Positions 46,679 to 60,000 of a stretch of 64,000 nt of DNA are shown here, piece by piece. The position numbers and the translations under genes were made by a program. This DNA comes from Agriotes lineatus. Taxonomy: Eukaryota > Arthropoda > Insecta > Coleoptera > Elateridae. The stretch covers positions 72,865,061 through 72,929,060 of the forward strand of contig OW679203.1 in the NCBI GenBank assembly GCA_940337035.1. Direction: 5' to 3'. Every line of letters starts with the position of its first letter. Positions within the stretch are counted from its first letter, which is position 1. The notes beneath the pieces were generated by a model. It was given only the letters and a program-made list of their open reading frames with translations. It was not told the origin of the DNA and ran no database searches.

Positions 46679-48072
46679 TATATTGGGTTGCCTATTTTCT
46701 AAGAGTAGGATGTTACTCTCCTATGAATCACTCTATATAATTTTCCTTAATTTTAATGGTGTCTAGATCGAAATATAAATGTAATGATGAAAGTGTGTAT
46801 TTAGTAATTTCCTTCGTTATTTCAATTTATTCAAATCTATTACTTGTGCAATGGGCAGACACCGCACCTACTGAAAGGAATTACTATTTAAACCATGCGT
46901 GGGCATCAAGTCCAATCCCTCCTATTTGCATGCATTTGTGCCTCCCAGTGATTGATAGTGTAACATATGCATTGTGGCTGCGAGTTCTAATTTTTTGATA
47001 AAATGATTTGTACTGATAAATTTGGAAAAGTACTAATTAGACTTTCTTTAAACTTCCTTATTTTTCCTATTATAAACAATAGAATTCTAAGTGTGCAACT
47101 ATGAGAGCTACATCACGTCCTTGACATTTACCAACTTTGCAAAACAAAACATCATGAAAGAATATACTTTTATTAATTCCTAATTTACCAGAATAACAAA
47201 ATATATATTAACATAATATATAGGAACAACGTAAGTAAACATTACAAAGTGAAACAGTAATAATTTAGACATATTTTCAATCTATACAAGTCATTACAAA
47301 CAATAAAATAACCATAACTACCGCACAGACATGGATATATCCTTTAGTATTATCGAAAACGTTAATAAAATATTTGTACAATCGTGAGTATATCAGAGAT
47401 TACTACACATATAAAATATGTTTAAATATAAACAACTGGATATGGATATTGTTCGCTAAATATATCATAAGCATTGCACCTTAGCTAAATAAGTACAAAC
47501 TGGTTTAAACAAAAACCAATAATAGTCAAACAAGGTTGTCTTTAAAAGCCCTTATATAACAAAGTCCTAAGCAAATACTAATACATATTTTACGCACCAC
47601 TTGTAATAATTTAGTAGAACAATACACTGATCAGATTAAATATACAAAACTTACTCGATATTCATTTACAGTTAAAAACAAGTTTGACTCAACTTCATTG
47701 TAACACAATGATTCCATATTTTTTTAAATCTTTAATTAATAGAAATAGCTGTGGATACGAGTACATGTAGTTAATTCTATCGCCATTCTGAGACTGGTCC
47801 GCAGTAGTGAATTTCGAATACTGTTAATGGGATAGCCTATTTCCATTATTGATATAAGATAAGAGTTTTCTCTATTATCGATCGGCAGTGGTGTTCCATA
47901 TGGCAAAAAGATATGGCCAGGACCTAGAACATAATTTTAAATTAGACAATTTAAAAACAAATATTATTTTAAAATTTTTTTAACATAAGAGATATACAGG
48001 ACGAAAATATAGATTAAACATTAAACTAAAAAATATTTCCACAAAAATTATTAATAAATGGAAAATAAATTA
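46679..48072. other. No gene seen
   Basis: AT-rich intergenic sequence. The frame at 46756-46998 has no recognisable domain. Confidence 0.5.
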
Positions 48073-48273
48073 TTGTGATTTTTTTTTTCTTAGTTTGGCA
48101 CTGTTTATGTTGGTGGCACTGTAAATCTATGTCAAATTCAATGTTCACAGGTTAGGTTTTGCGTCCTTCTGTGTCAACACTGACGCAAAACCTAACCTGC
48201 TACCCTCAAATTTGACATAGACTTACAGTGCCACCAACATAAACAGTGCAAACCTAAGAAAAAAAATCACAAT
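48073..48273. repeat. ~200-bp near-perfect palindrome
   Basis: Arms of about 95 bp: TGTGATTTTTTTTTTCTTAG, then GCACTGTTTATGTTGGTGGC, then TATGTCAAATT, meet in the middle at GGTTAGGTTTTGCGTC and its complement GACGCAAAACCTAACC. It looks like a foldback-type MITE. Confidence 0.85.
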
Positions 48274-48299
48274 CATTATAGTCACCCGGTAGTAGCTCG

Positions 48300-48960
48300 A
48301 TATTTCAAAATTTAAGATGAAATTTTAAGTTGACACTATTTTCGTGTTAAACTCAGGGTAGAATGCTTGGTCCGCATTCTATGCTAAAGTTTAATTTTGA
48401 AACTTAAGTCAAGATTTTATGCTAAGTGATTTTTTTAAAAGCTGAATTGCAGCAGGCCCTGGATAGCCTGAATCAGTTGGCAGTACTGAAGTGCATATCA
48501 AATTCGAGGTTAGTAGATCAGGTTTTGTTTGTCATTTGACAAAGACTGATGCAAAACTTAACCTGCAAATCTCAAATTTGACATAGACTGACAATACACT
48601 TCAGTACTGACCACTGATTCAGGCTATCCAAGATCTGTTGCAGTTTTTAAAAGATCACTCTGTATATGAGCCAAATCAAATGTAATAAATCATTATTTTA
48701 CTGTAAGGTGAGAATTGAGGCTTATATTACGATCTTGTTCCGATTCTGAAACTTCAGTACTTTAAAATTTCTAGTTTTTATTTGAACCCAATCTGAGAAT
48801 GTGTCGTGGTTGTATGCTTAATTCACAGTATAAAGCTCATTATTTTAAATTTAAGTCGTGTCTTTATGCTTAACGCAAAGTATGAAGCTTGGTATTTTAA
48901 AATTTAAGACAAGATTCTAGTTGAAATTATAACTTTCTGTCAAATTCAAGGTACGATGCC
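48300..48960. repeat. Dispersed repeat, first copy (with palindrome inserted)
   Basis: TAATTTTGAAACTTAAGTCA..TTTTATGCTAAGT at about 48389-48428 and GAGCCAAATCAAATGTAATA..AAGGTGAGAATTGAGGCTTA at about 48668-48725 match 49980-50080, where the same two halves are contiguous. The flanks carry degenerate units of about 60 bp built on a TATTTTAAAATTTAAG..GAAGCTTGGT theme. Confidence 0.65.
48425..48660. repeat. Second palindrome, ~235 bp, insertion-dated
   Basis: Arms match across CTGGATAGCCTGAATCAGT, CAGTACTGAAGTG and TCAAATT(C/T)GAG; the centre carries GGTT(A)TTGCATCAG-type sequence like the palindrome at 48073. The paralogous site at about 50030 lacks it, so it is an insertion. Ends are AGTGATTTTTTTAAAAGCTG and the complement of AAAAGATCACTCTGTA. 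Confidence 0.8.
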
Positions 48961-49087
48961 TGGTCCTGTAACGGGCTGGTTCGTGTCACCTCGATATTTA
49001 ACCATTATTCTGCTAGGTATAGAACTAAACTGTACTTCTTACACTGTAATAATTAGGTTAAAAGTATTATCCATTTAAAACCTACAA

Positions 49088-49466
49088 GTGTCATGTGCGA
49101 GTTTGCGCGCGCAAACCAGCTGATTTAGTCGTTGCGTGCGGTTATTAATAAAACAAAGCAAGTTATGCGCGGGCTTAGAGGCGCGACGAGTCAGTCACTT
49201 GCCCGACATGTGCGTGTGTCCTAACAAAAGGGACGCCAGGCAAAGTATTATAAAGTGCCAGCTTGGGGAAGCATCCCCGAGATACAGCAGTTTTACTATG
49301 AACTGCTATTCCAGCTGCTATTTCAGCTGCCATTCGAGCTTCAAGGAAGCCAGTTGACTTCGGCAACACACGAAGTCTTTGAGAGTAGTGGCCAAAGCCA
49401 CGGAGCTGATCTCTTAGTCATCTTGCTATGAAATAAAGGCAAGTTTAGTTACTATAATTACATTTT
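49088..49466 (+). mobile_element. LTR-like sequence (candidate solo LTR)
   Basis: Starts TGTCATGTGCGAG, contains a TATA-like TATTATAAAG (49246-49255) and AATAAA (49432-49437) about 180 bp later, and could end TAATTACA near 49464. TG...CA ends and U3-R-U5-like order fit an LTR. It is GC-richer than its flanks. I found no convincing target duplication or gag/pol beside it. Confidence 0.4.
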
Positions 49467-49949
49467 ACGAGTGAATGTCCAAGGAAAATTGGGAAAAACC
49501 AAAGCCATCATAAGGAATCACCTGCGATTGCAACAAATTATGCAATAACGCGCCCGAAAAAATGGCAAACTGCTGAGTCGGAACAAGGCGCTTGTATCAT
49601 TCTGTTGACATATCGCATCACCTGATTTCAAGCTACTGGAATCAGGGCCCCATTAAATGGATTCGTGTGAGACATTTAAACATTAACACTGTGGGTTTTT
49701 TGACTTGGCGTTAATAATTAATAACCTATTTTATGTATTTTCATGTAAATTGTTTGGTTTTTATTTCTGGCAGTATTTACATTTTTAATTAGAGAATTAT
49801 AGATGATCACAAGCAGGCCGGAACGAGCAATATTGACATTCCCTTAGCTACACTGAGATAAGAGTGGGTCTTGTGCTTCTACGACTGAGTTAACTAGCAA
49901 AGAAAGGGCAATCTAAATTCACAGTAGAGTATAAGGCACGGGAAAAGCC

Positions 49950-50300
49950 GCATTACAGTCCACATTTTATGGTAAAGTTCAATTTTGAAACTTAAGTCAC
50001 GGGATTAGTTTCAGTCAGGATTTCATGCTAAGTTAGTATCTGAGTCAAATCAAACGTAATAAAGTAAGGTGAGAATTAAGGTTTACGTTGTGATCTTGTG
50101 CTGATTTTGAACCTTCAGTTTACTTCAAAAGTTCCAGTTTTAAATGCAAAGTCTGAGTTTGAAGTTAAGGTTGAGGAATTAAAGTAAAGTATTTTAAGTA
50201 TGAGGTATGAATCACAGTCAAGCCAAGATTTCAAGTTTAAGTTGTTCTTTCATGCAATGGACTTGTTCCTTAAGAGATTATAAGCTTTGAAGTATTGTGT
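49950..50300. repeat. Dispersed repeat, second copy (empty site)
   Basis: Homologous to 48370-48790 but continuous across the palindrome insertion point: TTCATGCTAAGTTAGTATCT leads straight into GAGTCAAATCAAACGTAATA. It continues with GGTGAGAATTAAGGTTTACG and GATCTTGTGCTGATTTTGAA, paralleling the first copy. Confidence 0.65.
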
Positions 50301-51030
50301 GTTAAAAAAAAACTCATTTAGAATAGGCCTTGGATAGAAAGATAGAAAAATCTAGTCATGTCTGAACTTAAGTCTGTAGGTGAATGACAGATTACATTTT
50401 GTTTATGAGAACATTTAGTCACTGTGACAGGCAAAACTTTACTTGTATCAAGTAAAAATACGATGGCATTTGCACCAAGTGTATTAATCATAACAGTCAA
50501 TAAAAATTGTTTTTATTTAGTGTTTTGTATATATTAGGAAAATAGTTCAAGATGAAGATGTAATTTAGTTCTCTCTGACTTATGGTAGTTCATTTGCTTC
50601 AAAGGGTATCTATCAAGTTATCGCAAACTTCAATTTGATCATGACATGCTGCAAATAAATTTTTTTTGAAACACGATATAATAAAGCTTAAATCAAGAAA
50701 CCAGGAATAAATTCTTCCATGTTTATCATGATTGCATGTTACATATTGAACGGTGGTTTAGTTTAATTTCAGTATATCTATACAGTTTGACTTCCCTTGC
50801 ATATGTAAAGCTCTAGTTATTTTGCAAGAGCAATTTGTAAGCAACTAAGCAGTTTTTGGTCATCAAAATGCTATATTTTTAAATACTAACTCTATCTACT
50901 GAACTTTTTGTAAATAATTTACATTAGATTAATTTCTGTAAGAAAACACAACTCTGAGAATGCAAATTAATAATTGAAATTAATCACAAACATAACAGTT
51001 AAAACCAATTAATCACTGATTCTTCTCACC
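50301..51030. other. GFAT 3' flank / UTR
   Basis: No gene. On the - strand an AATAAA occurs at about 50517-50512, roughly 515 nt after the GFAT stop, and could end its 3' UTR. This is a guess from a single hexamer. Confidence 0.3.
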
Positions 51031-54000
51031 TTATTCGACTGTAACACTCTTAGCGAGGTTACGAGGACAGTCGACGTTACAACCACGAAGCACAGCAATA
51101 TGGAAGCTGAGCAACTGCATGGGAATGACGGTCAAAATGCCCTGAAGGCAGTCAACAGTGCGTGGTACTTCCAGCACCTTTGATGCAAAATTCGTAGTCT
51201 CACTATCTCCCTCCTCGCAAATTATAATCGGTCTTCCCTCACGAGCTGTCACCTACAAGAAATCATGGGTTTTATATAGTTGAAATATTGTCTAAACTAC
51301 TGTATACCTGTTGCAAAGCATTCATGCACTTGCTGTATACTGGATCACGCATAACGATCATTAATACGGGCATGTTGTGATCCACAAGAGCCAGAGGACC
51401 GTGCTTGAGTTCACCTGCCATAATGCCTTCACTGTGCATATACGTCAATTCTTTGACTTTCTAAAATTACATGGATTATTATTGACTTGCCATATGCACT
51501 TCCATAGTATAATTACCAAAGCACCCTCCAAACAGGTGGCGAAGTTGTAGCCACGACCCATAATCAGCAAAGACTTTTGTTGGTACAAATCTTTAGCCAG
51601 GTTCTGCACCTCCAAATCTAGCTGCAAAACGGCACGAATTTGCTCATCGAGCCTTTGCAGCCCTTTGATTATCTGCAAACATTTCATTATAACACACTTT
51701 CACAATTCCCGTGGAGTAATATTACATCAGTTCGCCTCTCATGCTGGGAAATCCTATCTTCGCTCATCACCAATGCAAACATGACGAGAGAAATGAACTG
51801 GCTGGTGTAGGCCTTGGTGGAAGCCACTCCAATTTCAGGGCCTGCATTGATGTGGACGCCACAGTGCGATTCACGACAGATTGAGCTACCTACAGTGTTG
51901 GTTATGCCCACGATCAGTGCACCTCGCTGTTTGCAGTACCGCAAAGCCATCAGAGTGTCGGCAGTTTCACCTATTTGAAATCGTGTAGAGTGCTGAGCTA
52001 ATGTGTAGGAATGAGTTAGTTACCAGATTGCGATATGAAAAAGCACACATCATCCCTAAATACAGGTGTGGTGCGGTCGAGGAAGTCGCTGGCGAGTTCG
52101 ACCATGACGGGTAACTCTGTTAATTCCTCTAGGAGCTGCCTGGTGGCGATGGCGCTGTGGTAGCTAGTTCCACAGCCAATTAGCATGAGCCTTCGGCACC
52201 GTTTTATTTCGGGAATGTAGTCTTTGATGCCTCCTAGGGTGACAGTCTGTAATAATGTACTAGGTTAATTTATCTGTTTAAAATTGCGGGAAAATATGTA
52301 ATAAAAAGAAATTTACTTCAAAATAAGTGTTCTTCCTACAATATCCATAGGCGCATAGCCATACCTAACAGCAATATAATCACATAAACATATTCCGGCC
52401 ATTTTATTCATCATATTCTTATTGAAAAAGCAATAATAACATTGAAACATACGAAAAAAATAATTAAAACATGGACAGAGAAGCTTTTGTAAAAAAAAAA
52501 GATAAAATAATGATCATTAACATAGGTAGTCGTCGAAGCACATGTTAAAAGTGAGGTTAAAATGTTTGTAATGTATTAAAAATTCACCACATGGAGAAGT
52601 AACTAATTAACCAGCAAACTATGTTATATTTATCATGTAAATTTAACAGAAACTTGACTTTAAACTCCTACTATAGTTTTTAAAACTTAATTGAAAAGTC
52701 AAATTTAACATATTAATGATATCAAGATTGTTTCAGGTGATACGAATATTAAAGTTGTACAAGAAGCATTTAGGCCTACATTAAGTTAGAGAAAGGAACA
52801 ATAATAGTTCGTGACTGGTAGACAATCAGCAAAAATATTACAGTGACCAGTACCTGCTTTCTATATAAAACAGCACCTAAAGTCACCTGGTGTTCTCCAC
52901 ATCAAATAACCGAAAACGAAATTGACCAAGTTTAATTGATCGTTGACATACATCAGATAGTGAATGCGAGAAGTACGAGGAGTATCAACTGTGACTCCGA
53001 CCATTTTTTAGTTGTAGTAGACAGCAAATATCACCCTATCAACAAAAAAAAAAGGGAAAATACTGAAAAAATACTGTTAGAAAGCTATAGCAAAATAACA
53101 TACAAAACGAATTAAACCGTGGCAGAGAAAATAGACTGCTGCGATGAGGAGTGTAAACAATTAGTTGAGGAAAGAAACAAATCTAGAAATATTTAAACGC
53201 AGATTCACCAAGAAAAAATGCAGAAGAAAAAGAAGAGCATAAGAGAGATGTTGAACAAATATCGTAGTATACGGAGATAAGGAAAATATACCATAGAACG
53301 GGTTGGATAAAAAAGTCTAGCCGAGGACAATCTTTGCTGATAATATAAATGGGAAACTAACAGCAATCAAAGAAGAGATTATGAATATCTGGGTAGAGTA
53401 CTAGCAAAAATGATTAAATCTGCCAAGACAAGAAGAACTCAAACAGAATATTATTACCGTAGAATGGCCGATTGTACAAACAGAGAGGTGGAGGACGATT
53501 TTTTTATGGCCAAATTAATAAAAAATGAAGACCACAATTATTGACACAAATATACAAGCTGATAAAAAAGTGTAGTGAGAGATTCATGAGGATTGCAATA
53601 CCTATACCCATTCGATGAGGAAGATCCATTCCACTACTGATGACAGTTTTGCTATTTGAAGTATTCAGGAGAAATATTATGAGCAAATTATAATAAAATA
53701 TCAGCTATCCCTACATTTCAAACAGGTGTATGATCAGCAAGGGGGGGCCAGTGGGCGCCGCCGAATCGGCGCGAGCCCAACTGGGCACCAAGCCAACTGG
53801 GCGCCAGCCCAACTTGGCGTTAAGTTATACACAGGAATATGCGGACAACGCAACACAATATTTGCCATGAATTTTTACTAAATTCTGAGCGGGTTATTGT
53901 TATTTTAACAAACGCTAGAAGACTTTCTACTTATAACAAACAATTTATAAATTTCTAAGAATTTCGTAATAATAGTGCCTCATAGGTTCGATGAGATTAG

Positions 54001-57000
54001 GTTAGGTTAGGTTAGATTTTATTTTTAGAGAAAAAACAGTGTCTACGGGGAGATTTTCCAACATTTAATTATTAGTTTTAGGAATTTACTTTGTTGTTGG
54101 CGCCGAGTTAGCGGGCGCCAAGTTGGCTTGACGCCCACTTGGCTTGGCGCCGAGTCGGCCGGCGCCCAGTTAGCTGCGTCCAATCGGCGGCGCCCAGTTG
54201 TACCAGACCCAGTGTATAATAGTGTCAACAAGAACAAGTTATTCAAGACTTTGGAAAAGTCTGAAATACCTAAAGAGGATATCAAAGCTAGATTGGGGGC
54301 TGCGAACAACCTGCTGAAATCATCGCTACTCCCTTGGAAAACTAAATTACGACTATATCAATGTGTTATTCATCCAGTCATCACGTATGGAGCAGAAACG
54401 TGGGTTATGACCAGTCCGTCAAATTCCATTTTGCCATGTTTCTTACTGTAGGCCCCTTTAGGGCCAGATTTCGTATTTAGGCGTTTCACGTAGTAAGGGG
54501 GGTAGATTGAACCACATTTGTTGGTGCCATAAATGCTATAAAATTTCCCTTTTCGTAATAAATGCCATATTTTATTGCTATATTTCAATCAAAATTAATA
54601 TTATGTGGCTAATTCACAACAAAAGGGTACAAATTCCAAAATAAACATGCAGAAGTTTTGGTGAGAGCCAGGTACTAAGGTCGATGACCCGGGGCGGGAA
54701 TGTTTGTTTGCGGTTCTGTCCTATAAATCGTTTTTATTTATTAATTTAAATGTAGAACCTGGTCCTGTTCAATAGCTATAATCTGAATAAATGGTATCTA
54801 CACTGAAGCTATTAATGAGTGCAACTTTTTGAAATAAATACTTACCATTTTTATGCTTTATTTTGAAATAAATGCCATTTTATATGCTATATTTTGAAAA
54901 AATACGGGAATATTTTGACGGACTCTGGTTATGACTAATGAAAATATTCCCAACATCTGGGGAAGAATAATTCCATGGAAAATCTAAGGAGCAGAGCAGG
55001 AGAATAGCAAATTAGAAATAACACAGAACTGTATTGGCTGTACCAACTATCGGACGCGAAATAAAACTATTGAAACTAAAGTGCCTAGCACACTTAGAAA
55101 GCAGGCCTGATGATGGAACAACAAAAATACTCAATACAGACAAGACTAAGGGCAAAAAATGGAAATCTCTTCAAGCAGGCCAAGGCCGTTCAAGGGTTGT
55201 AGCCACGATACACTTATACCGGTATGCTGACTTTGTGACTAAAATTCATTCATTCGCGCGCATGACGTCACGTACGACATAGAACAGGCGGGAAGTCAGG
55301 CTGGATGCGTTAGTTCTGCAGTAGTCACGTGGTCGTACACAGTTTTAAAGTGATTTTGTAATTGTTTTACCTTACATTTAGCCATACTGCCTAGTTGTGC
55401 AGTTGCTACTTGCAAGAATTATACCCAAAAGACAAAGAGAACTGAAATTAAATACTTCAGTTTTCCGAAAAATGCTGATTTAGCAAAGCAATGGATTGTT
55501 GCATGCCGTCGTCAAGATGAAATAAATTTGAAAAATGGTACGTGAACCACAATTATTGTTCAAACCACTTATTTCAATGCGTATTACCAAAAATTTTAAA
55601 TTTTTTCAGCATGTATCTGTTCCAATCATTTCGAATCCAGCTGTCTCCAAATACCTTTAAAGCAACGGTTACTAAATTACAACCCAAAAAACAGCAGAAA
55701 TTTAAAAGCTGATGCAGTGCCTACATTAAATATTCCTAAATCTGGTCAAACTATATACTAAGAAGAAAGGTCTCTTCGATTAGAAAAAAGAACACGACGA
55801 TGTGCAGTAAATGAAATATTACTCTCTGCTGAATCCACTGCAATATTGCATGAATCTGTGTCTGAAAAAAGGACAAATCAGAGGTTGTTAGTATGGAGGT
55901 CGATGTCGTTAGTCAGACAGACAAGTAAGTGTTTAAATAGTTATTTATCCAACGAGTTTCTAAAGTCAGATACGAGTTTTATACATACTTTGTTCGACTA
56001 CCACATAATTATACTAAAAGAGATTAAGAAACGTCAACACGATTTCAAATTGAGAACTAAAAATCAGGTCAGGCTACTTTCATTGCTTTAAATTGAAAAC
56101 GCACAAAATTTTATAAATAGTTTTGACCGAAGGGTGCATTAATATGTATATTGCATAGTATACAGTATCAACATGGCTTTGACGCATGGAAAGTGTCAAA
56201 TAATAGCCTTCTTTAAAAAATGGCAGTCGAAAATAGTACATTATGTAACGAGCGTTGTAACTACATTTGATTACTACATCTGATTCATCCTAACGAAGAA
56301 TTGTTTGAAGTCGCACTTAAGCTTAAATCAGAATTTTACACCATGCATGGAACTTTCTTATGCAACGAGAAAAACCTTTTCCGAAATTTGGCTGACAGAA
56401 CTATTTAAAAATTGAAAGGAAACATTCCATTTGAAGTAGTTCTTTGTCTAAGTAGAACGCGAACGTATATAAGATTGCGGGACCTCAATAAAGAAATAGT
56501 TTTAATAATTGCATAAGAAAAGTAGAAAAAAATTTCAAAGTTTACGAACTATAAAAAATAAATATTAGGGAGCAATTATTTCGTAAAAACTTTTTGTATT
56601 CCGTTATCGTAAACGCTAAATTAAAAAATTTAAATCATTATTGTTCATTAAAAAACTGACAAATACAACATGCTGTCTTTTCCTGTACTCTGATGTCTTT
56701 TTATAGTAAAATAAAAAAGTTTTATTCAGTTTGCGAACAAATATGCAAACAACAAAAAGGTTGGTGGCCCATTTATTTTGCACCTGAGTGTAATAATGTT
56801 ATAAATATACGATGTTTGTATTTTTCTCATCTTTTATTTAATAAATACTTTAATTTAGACATAATATTATTCAAAAAGCGGGAGTGCTAAAGTATCTATC
56901 CCTATCTGACAATTGCGAATTGTGACCATTCCTCGAACAATTCGTTCAACAGAAAAATGTTGTCAATTTATAAATAAACCTTGAATATCATAATTGATGG

Positions 57001-60000
57001 CAAAACTACATGGATTTGGATTTACAACAAATATTACATCATGAAAAATATAGAAAAGGCCATAAATTTAAGAGAATTTAATTTGTTAAAGCGCCCGAAT
57101 ATGTATTAGAATCTATTGCGAACGCTGGAATTTCTGTCGCAGGTGACGTCACGTACTGCAGCGGAGATGCGCACGAGCATACCGGTATAAGTGTATCGTG
57201 GTTGTAGCCATTACTTAAGGTAAAGGACATAAATATGCAATAAAAACAAATTGTTTTATTTTATATTATTGTCTATGCCCCAGAATTTTATTTATGTACA
57301 GGTATGTGAACACTTTAAATTATGTGCAAATAAATTTACACGCACTTGAAAACATACACCACGATACAGTACATGCCATTAAGTGGCCAAATTAGTATGT
57401 GCATAAAACATTTGAGTTATAACATTATTATATATAAATGTGTCCACAGTTGTTATGCAATGATATACTAACATATGGCAGCTACTTAGCAAGTACCTAT
57501 CCATCATCATTTACAGTGACTTAATCTAATCTTCTGAAAGCGAGCTAATAAAGCAAACATTAAGGCTTCTATAAAATAGAAATGTAATTGACTTAGCCCT
57601 AAATATCCATACACTGTTATGACAGATACATCAATAATGCATAGCTGCTCCCCTCAGGTAGGAATTGCAAGATAAACTGTTCTGGCACTTGTATTATGGT
57701 CATTAATGAGTGTCGTACGAATTTCATTAAAATGCCTTTCGGATGGTTACATTTTGTTTAATAAGATTTTAATCCCTTTAAAACAACTTTTAATGTTGAT
57801 AAATAATTTTAAATTCCGTTTACAGTTATTTAAATCTTGTTTAAACGTCATATCTCGTTTATGCGATTTTTAATCTCGGTTGTGCAATAATTAATCTTAT
57901 TCAAATTAGTTATCATGTAAAAATTCATTGAAATCTCGTAAAAGAATTTCTAATCTCGTTAAATTCTTTAATATAGTTAAATAGATTTAGACTGTAAATA
58001 TGTGTTAACCATCGCATCTCATTTGTGCAATTAGACTGCAGTTATCACATTAAAAGTGAACAATTAAATGTTGTTTCAATGATTTTTACTGCGTTAAAAT
58101 GACTTTAAGTATTGTTTAACTGGCTTCTACTCTCGTTCAAATCAAATGTAATATTGGTTAAAATTATTTTTAATAACCTTTAAAAGATTTTAAATGTTGT
58201 TTAAACACCACATATCATTTATGTGATTTTTATATCTACTTTATAAAACTCATAATCTCGTTAAAATTGCGGTTATCACATTAAAATTGACTTAAATCTC
58301 TTCAAAACAGTTTCTAATCTCGCTAAAACCTTTAATATTGTCAAATAAATTTTTAATATGTACACTTTTCATGATTTTAAATCGCGTTATCCATCATATC
58401 TCATTCACACAATTTTTATCTTGTTTACTTATATGACTTTTAATCTCGTTAAAATAACGGATTTCCATTAAGACTGCAGTTATTACGTTAAAATTGATTT
58501 CCATCTCCTTAAGACTATGTTTAATGTTGATTACAAAATTAAATCTCTTTTTAACGATTTTACTGTGTTAAAACTACTTTAAATTTTGATTAAATCGCTT
58601 TCGATCAAATGAAATGTAATCTTTGCTAAACGGATTTTGAATCTAGTTTATACAACTTACAACGTTAAAATTCCAGTTATCACATTAAAATTGACTTAAA
58701 TATCGTTAAAATGGTTTCTAATATTGTTAAATCCTTTTATCTTCATCAGTGTTGTTATAGACTCTTAACCAAATTAATTTTAGTATCGTTAATAGCTTCA
58801 TTACCGCACTCTTTTTGTATAAAGAAATACATTAAATCAGAATTTATTGATAAAGATAAAATATTGAACAATACACGTTTGCTTATGGCACTTAACGTGA
58901 CTCGTTTGATTGCCGCAAAACTCGGCTCACCGCCTCGTTTTTGGCAATCAAACTCGTGTCGTTAAGATGCTCATAATCAAACTTGTATCGTTAATATCTA
59001 TAACATAGTTAAACAGATTTCACATATAGTTTCAAAAATATTAAATGTGGGTTAACCATCACATCTCATTTATGTGAATTAATCTCATTTGTATAAGTGT
59101 TAATCTGGTTGAAATAACTTTTAATGTCCATTAGACTGCAGTTATCGCGTTAAAATTGATTTCCAGGTCGTTAAAACGATGTTTAATTTAGATTAAACAG
59201 TTAAACATAATTTTAACAATATTTAACGCATTAAAGCTTTAAAGATTAAAACAACTTTATATGTTGTTTAAATTGCTTCTACTCTCATTGAAATGAAATG
59301 TAATCGGTGTGAAATGGATTTTTAATACAGTTTAAAAGGTTTTAAATATCTTTTGAATATCATAACTCATTTATGTGATTTTTAATCTCGTTGACATTGC
59401 AGTTATCAAGCTAAAGATGACTTAAATCTCGTCGGAAATGTTTCTAATCTCATTAAAAATTTTAATATTGTTAAACCGACCTGCAGTTATTTTATCATGC
59501 TAAAATTGATTAACATCTAGTTAAGACGATGTTTAATTTAGATTAAACAATTAAATCTATTTTTAATGATTTTTAGTGCATTAGAACGACTTTAGATATT
59601 GTTTAAATGGCTTCTACTCTTGTTTAAATGAAATGTAGTCTTTGTTAAAATGAGTTTTAATACCGCTTAAAAGATTGTAAATTTTGTTTAAAAATCATAT
59701 CTCATTTATGTGATTTTTAATCTACTCTACACAACTTTGAATCTCGTTAAAATGGTTTCTAGCCTCTGTAAAATCTTTAATGTTGTTAAATACATTTTTA
59801 ATACAGTTTTCATTATTTTAAATCCGGGTTAATCACCACATCTCACTTATTTGATTCTTAATCTCGTTTATAAGACATTTAATATCTCATTAAAATAATT
59901 TTTAACGTCCAATAAATTGCAGTTATTGCGTTAAAATTTATTTACACTTTGTTAAGACGATGTTTAATTTAGATTAAACAATTAAAGCTTACGTTAACGT

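Larger units (their letters stand above)
53050..55194 (+). mobile_element. LINE relic in the GFAT intron, twice interrupted
   Basis: Decayed + strand LINE. After an indistinct 5' part, an FKQVYD box (the RT FKQAYD motif) at about 53719 is cut by a foldback. The frame resumes after it as SVNKNKLFKTLEKSEIP. A TYGAETWVMT stretch at about 54385 is cut by a hAT-type MITE and resumes as MTNENI. A C-terminal LAHLESRPDDGTTKIL lies near 55090, then the THAP element begins. Order and wording fit a LINE RT; the clade is not determinable. Confidence 0.75.

Noticed and set aside
53996..54015. Interstitial telomere
   Set aside because: Only four TTAGG units, the last imperfect, inside a transposon; too short to be a telomeric block.
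58711..58965. 84-codon frame in the GFAT intron
   Set aside because: Lies within the tandem array and is made of repeat units.
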